Origin: Pseudonocardia sp. TRM90224
Lineage (GTDB): Bacteria > Actinomycetota > Actinomycetes > Mycobacteriales > Pseudonocardiaceae
Length of the DNA: 64,000 nt
Reading direction: 5' to 3'
NCBI RefSeq assembly: GCF_021245725.1
Contig: NZ_JAJGSX010000022.1
Coordinates: forward strand, 80,251-144,250
Shown here: one piece after another, positions 43,443 through 51,143 of the stretch
Layout of the letters: each line of letters opens with the position of its first letter
Numbering within the stretch: the first letter of the stretch is position 1
Notes under the pieces: generated by a model
Seen by the model: the letters and a program-made list of their open reading frames with translations, nothing else
Databases searched by the model: none
What the model was told of the DNA's origin: nothing
Position numbers and translations under genes: made by a program

Positions 43443-43472
43443 ATGACAGGAGACGACGACATCTCCGGGTGA
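43443..43472 (+). CDS. Nine-residue leader peptide upstream of ABC-F gene (putative)
   Basis: Codes MTGDDDISG then TGA. A strong site GAGGAG lies 7-8 nt upstream, better than that of the ABC-F gene itself, which suggests it is translated. Its 3' half and stop codon sit inside hairpin 43454-43495, with the TGA overlapping the 3-nt loop. Short leader peptides of this kind control several ABC-F resistance genes by ribosome-dependent attenuation. Confidence 0.5.
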   Translation: MTGDDDISG

Positions 43473-43532
43473 GACCTGGAGCAGCCATGTCGTCGATCAG
43501 TCTCCTCCCTGCCGGGTGCCGTCCCGGGCAGG
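43454..43532 (+). promoter_or_regulatory. Two-hairpin leader of the ABC-F gene
   Basis: Hairpin 1 (43454-43495): CGACGACAT pairs with ATGTCGTCG, then CTCCGGGT with ACCTGGAG (one G-T), loop GAG. Hairpin 2 (43508-43532): CCTGCCGGG against CCCGGGCAGG with one bulged G. It lies 19 nt before the start codon of the ABC-F gene. There is no T-run after hairpin 2, so the mechanism could be transcriptional or translational. Confidence 0.55.
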
Positions 43533-43551
43533 CCTCACTCAAGGGCGTTCC

Positions 43552-45183
43552 ATGTCCGACACCTTCATCACCTGCACCGATCTGTCGTTCTCGTGGCCTG
43601 ACGACACGCCGGTCTTCCAGGAACTCTCCTTCACCGTCGGCGCCGGCCGCACCGGGCTCGTCGCGCCGAACGGTGCCGGCAAGAGCACTTTGCTCAAGCT
43701 GATCGCCGGCGAGTACCGGCCGAGCGCCGGCTCGGTGTCGGTCGCGGGAGTGCTCGGGCACCTCCCGCAGAGCCTGCCGTTCCTCGGCGAGCTGACCGTG
43801 GCCGAGGTGCTCGGCATCGCGCCCGTGATCGCCGCGATCGACGCCGTCGAATCCGGCGACGCGAGCGAGGAGCACTTCGCCATCATCGGCAACGACTGGG
43901 ACGTCGAAGAGCGCACTCGCGCCGAGCTCGACCGGCTCGGCCTCACCGGCCTCGAACTCGACCGCCGGCTCTCGACGCTCAGCGGGGGACAGGTCGTCTC
44001 GATCGGGCTGGCCGCGCAGCTGCTCAAGCGCCCGGACGTGCTGCTGCTCGACGAGCCCACCAACAACCTCGACCTCGACGCCCGCCGCGCGCTGTACGGC
44101 GTGCTGGAGGAATGGACCGGTTGCCTGCTGCTGGTCAGCCACGACCGGGCCCTGCTCGACCGGATGGACCGCATCGCCGAGCTCGACCGCGGCGAGCTGC
44201 GGTTCTTCGGGGGCAACTTCACGGAGTACACCGATGCCCTGCGCGCCGCACGGGCTGTCGCCGAGAAGAACGTCCGCAACGCCGAGCAGGACGTCAAGCG
44301 TGAGAAGCGCGAGATGCAGCAGGCCCGCGAGCGTGCGGCGCGCCGCGCGGGGACGGCCGCCCGCAACATCAAGAGCGCCGGGTTGCCGAAGATCGTCGCG
44401 GGCAAGCTGAAGCGGGACGCGCAGCAGTCGGCGGGCAAGGCCGACGGCGTGCATTCCGCGCGGGTCGGCGACGCCAAGGCGCGGCTGGACGAGGCGAGCC
44501 GGGCCGTGCGCGACGAGCAGTCGATCGCGCTGGAGCTTCCGGAGACGAACGTCCCCGCCGGGCGGACCGTGTTCCTCGGCGAAGGGATCGTGGTCCGCGA
44601 CCTCTTCGCGGGCGACGGGGTCGACCTGGTGATCCGCGGACCCGAGCGGATCGCGCTGACCGGCGCCAACGGCACCGGGAAGTCGACGCTGCTGCGGGTC
44701 GTGAACGGGGAGCTCATCCCCGAGCGCGGCACCGTCACGAGTGCCGACGGTCGGGTCGCCTACCTGTCGCAGCGGCTGGACCTGCTGGATCTCGACAGCA
44801 CCGTGCTGGAGAGCCTCACCGCCGCCGCCCCCGCGATGCCGCAGTCGCGACGCATGAACGTGCTCGCCCGGTTCCTGTTCAAGGGCCAGCGCATCCACCT
44901 GCCGATCCGGGCCCTGTCCGGTGGCGAGCGGCTGCGCGCGACGCTCGCGTGCGTCCTCTACGCGGAGCCCGCGCCGCACCTGCTGCTGCTGGACGAGCCG
45001 ACGAACAACCTCGACCTGGTCAGCGTCGGCCAGCTGGAGAGCGCGCTGGCGGCGTACGAGGGTGCGTTCGTGGTCGTCAGCCACGACGAGCGGTTCCTCG
45101 CCGAGATCAAGATCGACCGGTGGCTGCGGCTGGAGCGTGGGCGGTTGCTAGCCGGCGGCCCGCCCGTCACGGATCGGGGATGA
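43552..45183 (+). CDS. ABC-F family ATPase (ribosome-acting, possible antibiotic resistance)
   Basis: 543 residues, two ABC cassettes and no membrane domain. Cassette 1: Walker A APNGAGKSTLL, signature LSGGQ, Walker B VLLLDEPTNNLDLDA. A charged linker of about 80 residues (AEKNVRNAEQDVKREKREMQ) that would reach the ribosomal P/E site. Cassette 2: TGANGTGKSTLL, LSGGERLRATLA, LLLDEPTNNLDL. ABC-F proteins act on the ribosome; the antibiotic-resistance branch displaces macrolides, lincosamides or pleuromutilins. The leader peptide and hairpins upstream favour a drug-inducible resistance or ribosome-rescue role. AAGGG is 7 nt before the ATG. 17-bp 3' overlap with the next gene. Confidence 0.88.
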   Translation: MSDTFITCTDLSFSWPDDTPVFQELSFTVGAGRTGLVAPNGAGKSTLLKLIAGEYRPSAGSVSVAGVLGHLPQSLPFLGELTVAEVLGIAPVIAAIDAVESGDASEEHFAIIGNDWDVEERTRAELDRLGLTGLELDRRLSTLSGGQVVSIGLAAQLLKRPDVLLLDEPTNNLDLDARRALYGVLEEWTGCLLLVSHDRALLDRMDRIAELDRGELRFFGGNFTEYTDALRAARAVAEKNVRNAEQDVKREKREMQQARERAARRAGTAARNIKSAGLPKIVAGKLKRDAQQSAGKADGVHSARVGDAKARLDEASRAVRDEQSIALELPETNVPAGRTVFLGEGIVVRDLFAGDGVDLVIRGPERIALTGANGTGKSTLLRVVNGELIPERGTVTSADGRVAYLSQRLDLLDLDSTVLESLTAAAPAMPQSRRMNVLARFLFKGQRIHLPIRALSGGERLRATLACVLYAEPAPHLLLLDEPTNNLDLVSVGQLESALAAYEGAFVVVSHDERFLAEIKIDRWLRLERGRLLAGGPPVTDRG

Positions 45184-45709
45184 CGACCGTCGAGAGGATC
45201 CGGCGTACGCGGCCAGCCCCCGGCTGGTTCTCGATGAACGGCGCCAGCGCCTCCTGCAGCTTGGCCTGCAGCTCGGCGAACTCGGCGTCGGACAGCCACA
45301 GCGCGCCCTGCCGCATGCCGACCCCGTCCGCCATCGGGTCGAGCACCTCCCGGCCGAGGTAGCGGTCGAAGTCGGCCGCGAGGCCGGCCATGAAGACCGT
45401 GAACATCGCCCGGAGGCGCTCCCGGTCGACGCCTTCGTTGTCGGCGTCGCCCGCTGCGGTGTTGAGCGTGTAGGTGCGCTCGACCGTGCCCCGCACCCGC
45501 CGCTCGTCGGTGACGAGCAGCACACCGGCCTGCACGAGAGTCGCGACGTGCCGGTAGAGCGTTGTCGTCGGAACGTCCGGCAGCAGCTCGGCGAGCTGCC
45601 CGGTGGTCTGCGGGCGGCCGACGAGCGCCTGCACGATCCGCCACCGGACCGGGTGGTGCAGCAGATCCACGAGCGAGGGGGTGGGTGCCATCTCGACGAC
45701 TGTTTCCAT
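45167..45709 (-). CDS. ArsR/DUF-type helix-turn-helix regulator
   Basis: 180 residues. N-terminal winged HTH (LVDLLHHPVRWRIVQALVGR, TTGQLAELLPDVPTTTLYRH, VLLVTDERRVRGTVERTYTL), then a helical domain (LRAMFTVFMAGLAADFDRYL, SDAEFAELQAKLQEALAPFI). The pattern matches ArsR/YlaC-like regulators that respond to small molecules in actinobacteria. ATG at 45709 and at 45691 are both possible. Convergent with and overlapping the ABC-F gene; divergent from the gene at 45758, which it may control. Confidence 0.82.
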   Translation of the reverse strand: METVVEMAPTPSLVDLLHHPVRWRIVQALVGRPQTTGQLAELLPDVPTTTLYRHVATLVQAGVLLVTDERRVRGTVERTYTLNTAAGDADNEGVDRERLRAMFTVFMAGLAADFDRYLGREVLDPMADGVGMRQGALWLSDAEFAELQAKLQEALAPFIENQPGAGRVRRILSTVVIPDP

Positions 45710-45757
45710 TTCTGGTAATAATGCAGGTGTCGGGATCACTTTAGGACAGGGGACGTG

Positions 45758-46129
45758 ATGGCGAAGGTGCACGTAGGAGAGCTGGCCGTGACGGTGGAGC
45801 TGGCGCCGTGGGAGCGGCCGTTCGCCGGTGGCCGGGAGCGGATCGAGGTGCCGCGCGGCGGGCTGCGGTCCGTCGAGGTGGTCGAGCGGCCGACCCGGTG
45901 GTCGGCGACGCCGGGCGGGCGCTCCGGGCTCGTCGTCACCGGTGTGCTGAAGGTCGGACGGTGGGGTCTCGGGACCGGCACCCGCCGGTTCGTCAGCGTG
46001 CGGCGGTGGGTGCCGGCGGTGCGGCTGGTGCTCGACGACGTCACCGCGGGCGCACTCGGGTACGACGAGTTGCTGGTCAGCACCCCTGAAGCGGAGCGTG
46101 TGGCCGCGGCCGTCCCGAGCGGTCGATGA
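45758..46129 (+). CDS. Conserved-looking small protein of unknown function
   Basis: 123 residues, beta-rich, no signal or membrane helix. It contains VPRGGLRSVEVVERPTRWSA and GTGTRRFVSVRRWVPAVRLV, a pattern seen in small actinobacterial proteins of unknown role. GGGG precedes the ATG by about 5 nt. Its stop overlaps the start of the hydrolase (ATGA), so the two are coupled; the ArsR-type regulator is divergent. Confidence 0.65.
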   Translation: MAKVHVGELAVTVELAPWERPFAGGRERIEVPRGGLRSVEVVERPTRWSATPGGRSGLVVTGVLKVGRWGLGTGTRRFVSVRRWVPAVRLVLDDVTAGALGYDELLVSTPEAERVAAAVPSGR

Positions 46130-47235
46130 CCGTCGTCGCGCAGCCGGTCCGGCGCAAGGCCGGACCCAGGGTGGTGGTGCTGGCGGTGGGGGTCGTCCTC
46201 GGCCTGCTGCTGGGGTACCTCGCGGTGGTCGGGGTGCTGCGTTCGCGCGAGCTGGTGTTGCCCGCCCCGACCGGTACGCACGCTGTCGGGCGGACCATCA
46301 CGACCGTCGGCGCCGAGCCGCGCAGGGCGGTGTGGATCTGGTACCCCGCTGAGCCGGCGGCCGCCGCGGCGGCCCCGGTGGCGGTGTACGTGCCGGACGG
46401 CTGGTTCGGCACATTGCCCCCACCGGTCGGGCTCGGCTGGCTGGTGCAGGACGTGGGTGCGGTCCGTGCGAGGGCGGCGCTGAACCCCGCGCCTGCTGCC
46501 GGCCGGTTCCCGGCGGTGGTGCTCGCGCCCGGGTACGAGTCGGCGCCGTGGATGTACACGACCATCGCGGAGGAGCTGGCCAGCCGGGGGCACGTCGTCG
46601 CGATGGTGGTGCCGGAGAGCACGCCGGCGCGGGTCGTCGACGGTCGGCGTCTGACGAGCACGTCGTCGGCGGCGCCCGAGCCCGCGCGGTTCGACGCCAT
46701 GATGGAGGCCGGCGCCGCGGATGTGCTGGCGGTGCTCGACGAGCTGGCCGGGAACGCCGACACCAGCCGCGTGGTCTTCGCCGGGCACTCGCTCGGCGGC
46801 GGAGCGGCCGTGCTGGCGTGCGCGCGCGAGCCGCGGTGCGTCGGATCGATCAACGTGGACGGCCCGCAGCCCGACCTGCCTGCCGGAGCGACGGCGAAGC
46901 CGGAGCTCCTGCTCGGGTCCGAGCGCAGCTGCGCGGTGCGCAGCCCGTGCGCGGCCGACGACCTGCCGCCGGGGTACGCCGACTGGTACGCGGCCCGTCG
47001 CGAGCACACACCGGCGAGCGCGGTCGCGACGATCGCCGGTGCCGGCCACAACGCCTTCGGCGACGCGGCGGCCTACTTCGTCGCGCCACCGCTGACCGGG
47101 GCCATGGGTACCGGCACGATCACCGCGGAGCGGATGGACGCCGTCCAGCGCGCGGTGCTGCCGTCGACGGTCGACCAGCTGCTGCGCGGCACCGCCGTCG
47201 AGCTGCCCCACCTCCCCGAACTGACCGCAAGCTGA
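46126..47235 (+). CDS. Membrane-anchored alpha/beta hydrolase (PAF-acetylhydrolase/dienelactone hydrolase-like)
   Basis: 369 residues. One N-terminal TM anchor (VVVLAVGVVLGLLLGYLAVV), then a hydrolase domain with FPAVVLAPGYESAPWMYTTI, nucleophile elbow FAGHSLGGGAA, DGPQPDLP, and a likely catalytic His in IAGAGHNAFGD. The long lid segment and the GYExAxx pattern resemble platelet-activating-factor acetylhydrolase-like lipases. Acts at the cell surface or periplasmic face. Ends 3 nt before palindrome A3. Confidence 0.82.
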   Translation: MTVVAQPVRRKAGPRVVVLAVGVVLGLLLGYLAVVGVLRSRELVLPAPTGTHAVGRTITTVGAEPRRAVWIWYPAEPAAAAAAPVAVYVPDGWFGTLPPPVGLGWLVQDVGAVRARAALNPAPAAGRFPAVVLAPGYESAPWMYTTIAEELASRGHVVAMVVPESTPARVVDGRRLTSTSSAAPEPARFDAMMEAGAADVLAVLDELAGNADTSRVVFAGHSLGGGAAVLACAREPRCVGSINVDGPQPDLPAGATAKPELLLGSERSCAVRSPCAADDLPPGYADWYAARREHTPASAVATIAGAGHNAFGDAAAYFVAPPLTGAMGTGTITAERMDAVQRAVLPSTVDQLLRGTAVELPHLPELTAS

Positions 47236-47238
47236 CCG

Positions 47239-47307
47239 AACTTCCCCACCGTTTTGGGTGGATGCGCGCCGAAAACGCGCGCATGTGCCCAAAACGGTGG
47301 GGAAGTT
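47239..47307. repeat. Palindromic element family A, copy A3
   Basis: 69 nt with perfect 20-bp arms AACTTCCCCACCGTTTTGGG (47239-47258) and 47288-47307, and an inner hairpin ATGCGCGC/GCGCGCAT. Flanking GCTGACCG (left) and CGGTCAGC (right) extend the symmetry into both gene ends. Inner sequence matches copy A2 on the opposite strand. Starts 3 nt after the hydrolase stop and ends 5 nt before the GlxA stop. Confidence 0.9.
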
Positions 47308-47312
47308 TGCGG

Positions 47313-48302
47313 TCAGCGGGTCGTTGCGCTGGCGCGGAACGTCCGGCGGTAGGCGAGCGGGGCGGTTCCGGTGGCCCTGACGAACTGCTGGCGCAGGTTC
47401 CCGGTGCTGCCGAGCCCGCAGCGCCGGGCGATGCGCTCGATCGGCTCGCTCGTGGTCTCGAGCAACTGCCTGACCATCTCGATGCGCTTGCCGAGCAGCC
47501 ACTGCAGCGGCGTCGTCCCCAGCTGCGCCCGGAACCGGCGGGCGAGGGTGCGCTGGCTCATGTTCGCCTGGCGGGCGAGGTCGGCGAGGCTCAGCGGCTG
47601 GTCGAGCCGCGCGAGCGTCCAGTCGAGCAGGCGTGAGATGTCGTCGTCGGGTTCCGGCAGCTGTGCCGCGACGAACTGCGGCCGGTCACCCGTCCGGTGC
47701 GGTGGCGTGAGCATGCGCCGGGCGATCGCGTTGGCGGCGGCCGTTCCGTGGTCGGCGCGGATCAGGTCGAGGCACGCGTCGAGCGTCGCCGCCCCGCCCG
47801 CGGCCGTGATGACGCGCCCGTCGCCGGTGTAGAGCGTCGACGGGTCGACCTCGACATCGGGATGGCGGCGGGCCAGCTCGTCGGCGTGCAACCAGTGCGT
47901 CGTCGCCCGGCGGCCGCGCAGCAGCCCGGCCTGCGCCAACGCGAACGCCCCGGTCCCGGCGCCGACGATCCGGACACCCCGCAGGTGGGCGTGCCGCAGC
48001 GCCTGCAGCACCGCAACCGGCTGCCGGGTGGCCGGGTCGGCCGCAGGCACGAGCAGCGTGCCAGCGCTGAAGATGCCGTCGAGCCCGGACGTCGCCTCGA
48101 CGGCGAACCGCCCCACGACCAGCGTGCTCCCGGGCTCGACGGCGCAGATCCGCAGCTCGTACGGCAGGGCGGCAGCCGCATGGACGTCGAAGAGCTCAAC
48201 CGGCACAGCGATGTCCAGCGCCGACGCGGCCGGCAGCACCAGCACCGCAACCACGTGCCGCATGCCCGGCAGCACACGTGGTCGACACACCGCAGCCGTC
48301 AC
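47313..48302 (-). CDS. GlxA family regulator (DJ-1/PfpI domain plus AraC HTH)
   Basis: 329 residues. DJ-1/PfpI-like domain (about 14-190) with VVAVLVLPAASALDIAVPVE and GAGTGAFALAQAGLLRGRRA, where the family's Cys nucleophile is Thr/Gly, so it is a sensor not an enzyme. AraC HTH pair at the C-terminus (LSLADLARQANMSQRTLARR, TTPLQWLLGKRIEMVRQLLE, IARRCGLGSTGNLRQQFVRA). GTG 48302 has a GGGGGGA site and is preferred over ATG 48263. May control the divergent or adjacent MFS gene. Confidence 0.9.
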   Translation of the reverse strand: MTAAVCRPRVLPGMRHVVAVLVLPAASALDIAVPVELFDVHAAAALPYELRICAVEPGSTLVVGRFAVEATSGLDGIFSAGTLLVPAADPATRQPVAVLQALRHAHLRGVRIVGAGTGAFALAQAGLLRGRRATTHWLHADELARRHPDVEVDPSTLYTGDGRVITAAGGAATLDACLDLIRADHGTAAANAIARRMLTPPHRTGDRPQFVAAQLPEPDDDISRLLDWTLARLDQPLSLADLARQANMSQRTLARRFRAQLGTTPLQWLLGKRIEMVRQLLETTSEPIERIARRCGLGSTGNLRQQFVRATGTAPLAYRRTFRASATTR

Positions 48303-48415
48303 GTGAGTCCCCCCGCAAGTCGTCCACGAACGTGTCGACGACTCTCGGGCACCACCCGAGGCCCCTCAAGGCCACGAACCGGACATCTAGCGGACAGGCG
48401 CTACCGGACAGGGGG

Positions 48416-49627
48416 CTACCGGACCGGGCTACCAGCTCCGACCGGCACCGTCGCGATCGCTGCCGCTCCCAGTGCCGCGACCGCGCCGAAGATCATGAAG
48501 CCCCAGGGGTAGGCCAGGCCCGCGGTCAGCAGCGCGCCGCCGATGACGGGGCCGGTGATGGCGCCGAGCCGACCGACCCCGCTGGCGCTGCCCACGGCCG
48601 TGCCGCGCATGACGGCGGGATAGGTCTGGCTGACGTAGGCGTAGACCAGCACCTGCGAGCTGAAGACGAAGACGCCGGCGAGCAGGACGCTCACGTAGAC
48701 CCCGATGCCGGGCAGCCGGACGGTGAGCAGCACCAGGAACACCGCCGCGGCCGCGAACCAGATGATCACCGAGCGGCGCACCCCGATCCGGTCGGACACC
48801 CGTCCTGCTACCAGCAGCCCCAGCACGGCACCGACGTTGAGCACCAGCAGCAGCGCCAGCGCGGCGTCGAGCTGGTAGCCGGCGGTGCGCATGATCGACG
48901 GCAGCCACGTGTTCAGGCCGTAGACCAGCAGCAGCCCCATGAACGACGCCACCCAGAACGCGATCGTCGCCATCAGCATCCCGCCGTGGAACAGCCCCGA
49001 CACCGGGTTGCGGGAAGACGTTTCGACCCGGGACCGTTCGAAGTCGCTCGACTCCGGCAGGAACCGCAGCAGCAACGGCACGAACACCAGCGCCGGGAGC
49101 GCGCCCAGCACGAACATCACCCGCCAGCCGAGGCTGGGGATCACGATGATCCCGAGCAGCGACGTGAGCACCGCGCCGGCGTGGTACCCGGTCATGAGCG
49201 TCGTGGTCGCGCTGCCCGGACGCCCGCCCTTGGAGAACTCGTTGACCATCGCGATCGCCACCGGCAGCACCCCGCCGAGCCCTAGCCCGGCGAGGAACCG
49301 CAGCGCCCCGAACGTCCACGGGTCGGGCGCGACGGCGCACAGCGCCGTGAAGATCGAGAAGCTCACGACGGTGATCAGCATCGTGCGGCGCCGGCCGATG
49401 ACGTCGGTGATCGCACCGATCGCCAGCGCCCCGATCATGACGCCGAGCAGGCCGACCACCGAGATCAGCGAGCCGCTCGCGGGGTCGAGCCCCCAGGACG
49501 GCTCCTGCATCAGCGATGGGAGCACGACGCCGAGCACCACGAGGTCGAAACCTTCCAGCGCCACCGCCGTCCAGCACAGGGGTGCGACCCAGGAGCGGAG
49601 CGGGTTCGACGTCGAATCCGTTGACAT
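48416..49627 (-). CDS. MFS aromatic-acid/H+ symporter-like transporter (AAHS/MHS)
   Basis: 403 residues, 12 TM. The TM1-2 segment (ALEGFDLVVLGVVLPSLMQE) with the DGxD-like Glu-Gly-Phe-Asp and the loop DVIGRRRTM point to the aromatic acid:H+ symporter branch (benzoate, 4-hydroxybenzoate type). It imports, probably, an aromatic acid. A perfect 9-1-9 inverted repeat lies 44 nt upstream, a good operator. It is on the same strand as the GlxA regulator, 113 nt ahead of it. Confidence 0.86.
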   Translation of the reverse strand: MSTDSTSNPLRSWVAPLCWTAVALEGFDLVVLGVVLPSLMQEPSWGLDPASGSLISVVGLLGVMIGALAIGAITDVIGRRRTMLITVVSFSIFTALCAVAPDPWTFGALRFLAGLGLGGVLPVAIAMVNEFSKGGRPGSATTTLMTGYHAGAVLTSLLGIIVIPSLGWRVMFVLGALPALVFVPLLLRFLPESSDFERSRVETSSRNPVSGLFHGGMLMATIAFWVASFMGLLLVYGLNTWLPSIMRTAGYQLDAALALLLVLNVGAVLGLLVAGRVSDRIGVRRSVIIWFAAAAVFLVLLTVRLPGIGVYVSVLLAGVFVFSSQVLVYAYVSQTYPAVMRGTAVGSASGVGRLGAITGPVIGGALLTAGLAYPWGFMIFGAVAALGAAAIATVPVGAGSPVR

Positions 49628-49670
49628 GGGCAGGGAGTATCGGCACCTCGTCCCGGCCCTGTCTGCGCCG

Positions 49671-49689
49671 CCTTCCGCTGAGCGGAAGG
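49671..49689. promoter_or_regulatory. 9-1-9 inverted repeat upstream of MFS symporter gene
   Basis: CCTTCCGCT-G-AGCGGAAGG, perfectly symmetrical, in the promoter region of the symporter. TTCCGC-N3-GCGGAA resembles operator shapes of IclR/TetR-type catabolic regulators, none of which is adjacent, so the regulator would be elsewhere or the GlxA protein at 47313. Confidence 0.5.
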
Positions 49690-49716
49690 ATTCCACGCCC
49701 GGCGCGGCAAGGTGCC

Positions 49717-49779
49717 CGTCGACAACGACGTTTTGGCTGTTGTGAGCGTTAACAAATGACCAGAACGTCGTTGTCGACG
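49717..49779. repeat. Palindromic element family B, copy B2
   Basis: 63 nt, identical in length to copy B1. Arms CGTCGACAACGACGTTTTGG (49717-49736) and 49760-49779, one G-T wobble; inner part again CTGTT...CGTT...CAA. It lies in a divergent promoter region and ends 17 nt before the HIT gene start. Confidence 0.88.
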
Positions 49780-49796
49780 GCCTACTGTGTGCGGCC

Positions 49797-50231
49797 ATGG
49801 GGTGTGCGATTTGTGCGGCGTTGGCCGGTCGGGGAGCGCTCGTGTCGCCCCTCGTGTGGCAGGACGAGCTGGTGTACGTGTGCCACGCGGCGCCGGTCGG
49901 CGGGTCCGTCGCGCTCGGGCACGTCATCGTCGAGACCAAGCGCCACGCCGCGTACCTCGACGGGCTCACGGATGCCGAGGCGGCGGCCGTCGGGCTGGCG
50001 GTGCGCCGCCTCGCGGCAGCGCTGCGTGCGGAGCTGGATGTCGAGTTCGTGCACGCGGCGGTGATCAACCAGGGCATGGAGCACTTCCACGAGCACGTCT
50101 ACGTCCGGCACCGGGGCACGCCCGCCGAGTTCAACTGGTCGCGGGCCGACGAATGGCCCGGCGCGCCACGAGGCGACGACGCCGCGGTGGCCGACCTGTG
50201 CCGCAGGCTGGCCGCCCACTTCCCCGGCTGA
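49797..50231 (+). CDS. HIT-family nucleotide hydrolase/transferase
   Basis: 144 residues. The HIT active site is HFHEHVY (His96, His98, His100), the form HxHxH; an N-terminal CAIC suggests a zinc-binding pair as in Hint-type proteins. GSVALGHVIVETKRHAAYLD and AAVINQGMEHFHEH fit the fold. It probably hydrolyses a nucleotide phosphoramidate or dinucleotide. No ribosome site is visible, so the start may be leaderless-like. Palindrome B2 is just upstream and A4 just downstream. Confidence 0.87.
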   Translation: MGCAICAALAGRGALVSPLVWQDELVYVCHAAPVGGSVALGHVIVETKRHAAYLDGLTDAEAAAVGLAVRRLAAALRAELDVEFVHAAVINQGMEHFHEHVYVRHRGTPAEFNWSRADEWPGAPRGDDAAVADLCRRLAAHFPG

Positions 50232-50234
50232 CGA

Positions 50235-50304
50235 AACTTCCCCACCGTTTTGCCTATCTGCAGACCCCGGAGGGCGTGCAGGTTGGCAAAACGGTGGGGA
50301 ACTT
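50235..50304. repeat. Palindromic element family A, copy A4
   Basis: 70 nt, arms AACTTCCCCACCGTTTTGCC (50235-50254) and 50285-50304 with one mismatch in the outer part. The inner sequence (CTGCAGACC...GGGCGTGCAGGTT) fits copies A1 and A5 only when reversed, so it lies in the opposite orientation. It starts 3 nt after the HIT stop and its last base is the first base of the RskA stop codon. Confidence 0.9.
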
Positions 50305-51143
50305 CACTGCGCGACGGGGCCCTGCGCGACGAGCTCGGTCGGGGTGGTCGGCGGTACGCGGCCGGGTTCGAGCGAGATGGCGTACGCCGTGTAGTGCAGC
50401 GGGTGTTCCGAGTGCAGCGCCTGCATGGGCTGCTCGCGGGTCACGTCGAACGCACCGAGCGGCTCCGGCGCGGCGCCGGCCGGGTCGCCCGCGATGCCCC
50501 ACAGCACGTAGGTGGTGTCGCCGCCGTTGGGCTGCAGGCCGGGGCCGACGACGATCGGTCCGCTTTGAGCCGCGATGACCGCGGCTACGGCGTGGCCCCC
50601 CTGCGACGAGTGCAGTGTGGCGTGCGTGGTCGGGGTCGAGACCAGCCCGACGATCGCCTCGGCCATCGCCTGCACCTGAGCGGCCTGCGCGTCGCGCTGC
50701 TGCTGGACGACCGCGGTGTACGCGCCGAGCCCGCCGAACGCGAGCACGGCTGCCGCGGCGAGCGCAACCGCCACGATCCGCCGTCGTCGGGGTCCTCGGG
50801 TGGCGGGGCGCCGCTCGTCCTGCCGCTGCGGCGGGCGCCGCGCGGCGGGCGGCTGCTCCTCGCGGGCCGGCGGCCGGGGCGTCGGCGGTACCGGCGGTGT
50901 CTGGCGGATCTGTGGCGTCCGCTCGGCCAGCTCGACGATCGAGTCGCGCAGCCGCTCCGGCGGGTCGAGCTGCGGCACCGCGGCGCCGATGTCCCCGGCG
51001 ATCCGCTCGGTCTCGGCAACCATCTCCTGGCACGCGGCGCAGCCGGGCAGGTGCTGCTCGAACGCGGCCTCCTCGTCGGGTTCGAGCGCGTGCAACCCGT
51101 ACGCGACGGCCTGCCCCTCCATGTCGCACGTCTCGTCGTTCAT
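50304..51143 (-). CDS. rskA: Anti-sigma factor, RskA-like
   Basis: 279 residues. N-terminal cytoplasmic anti-sigma domain with the ZAS pattern His31-x3-Cys35-x2-Cys38 (HLPGCAACQE). A Pro/Arg-rich linker (80-120), one TM (VAVALAAAAVLAFGGLGAYT), then the extracytoplasmic RskA domain (PIVVGPGLQPNGGDTTYVLW, AYAISLEPGR). RskA holds SigK at the membrane until cut by regulated proteolysis. Its ATG overlaps the sigma stop codon (ATGA). Family match is good; the symbol rests on the sigK locus context. Confidence 0.88.
   Translation of the reverse strand: MNDETCDMEGQAVAYGLHALEPDEEAAFEQHLPGCAACQEMVAETERIAGDIGAAVPQLDPPERLRDSIVELAERTPQIRQTPPVPPTPRPPAREEQPPAARRPPQRQDERRPATRGPRRRRIVAVALAAAAVLAFGGLGAYTAVVQQQRDAQAAQVQAMAEAIVGLVSTPTTHATLHSSQGGHAVAAVIAAQSGPIVVGPGLQPNGGDTTYVLWGIAGDPAGAAPEPLGAFDVTREQPMQALHSEHPLHYTAYAISLEPGRVPPTTPTELVAQGPVAQ

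Noticed and set aside
43487..43552. Alternative ABC-F start at ATG 43487
   Set aside because: It is in a different frame from the ABC-F protein; the 43552 ATG has a ribosome site and begins the conserved sequence.
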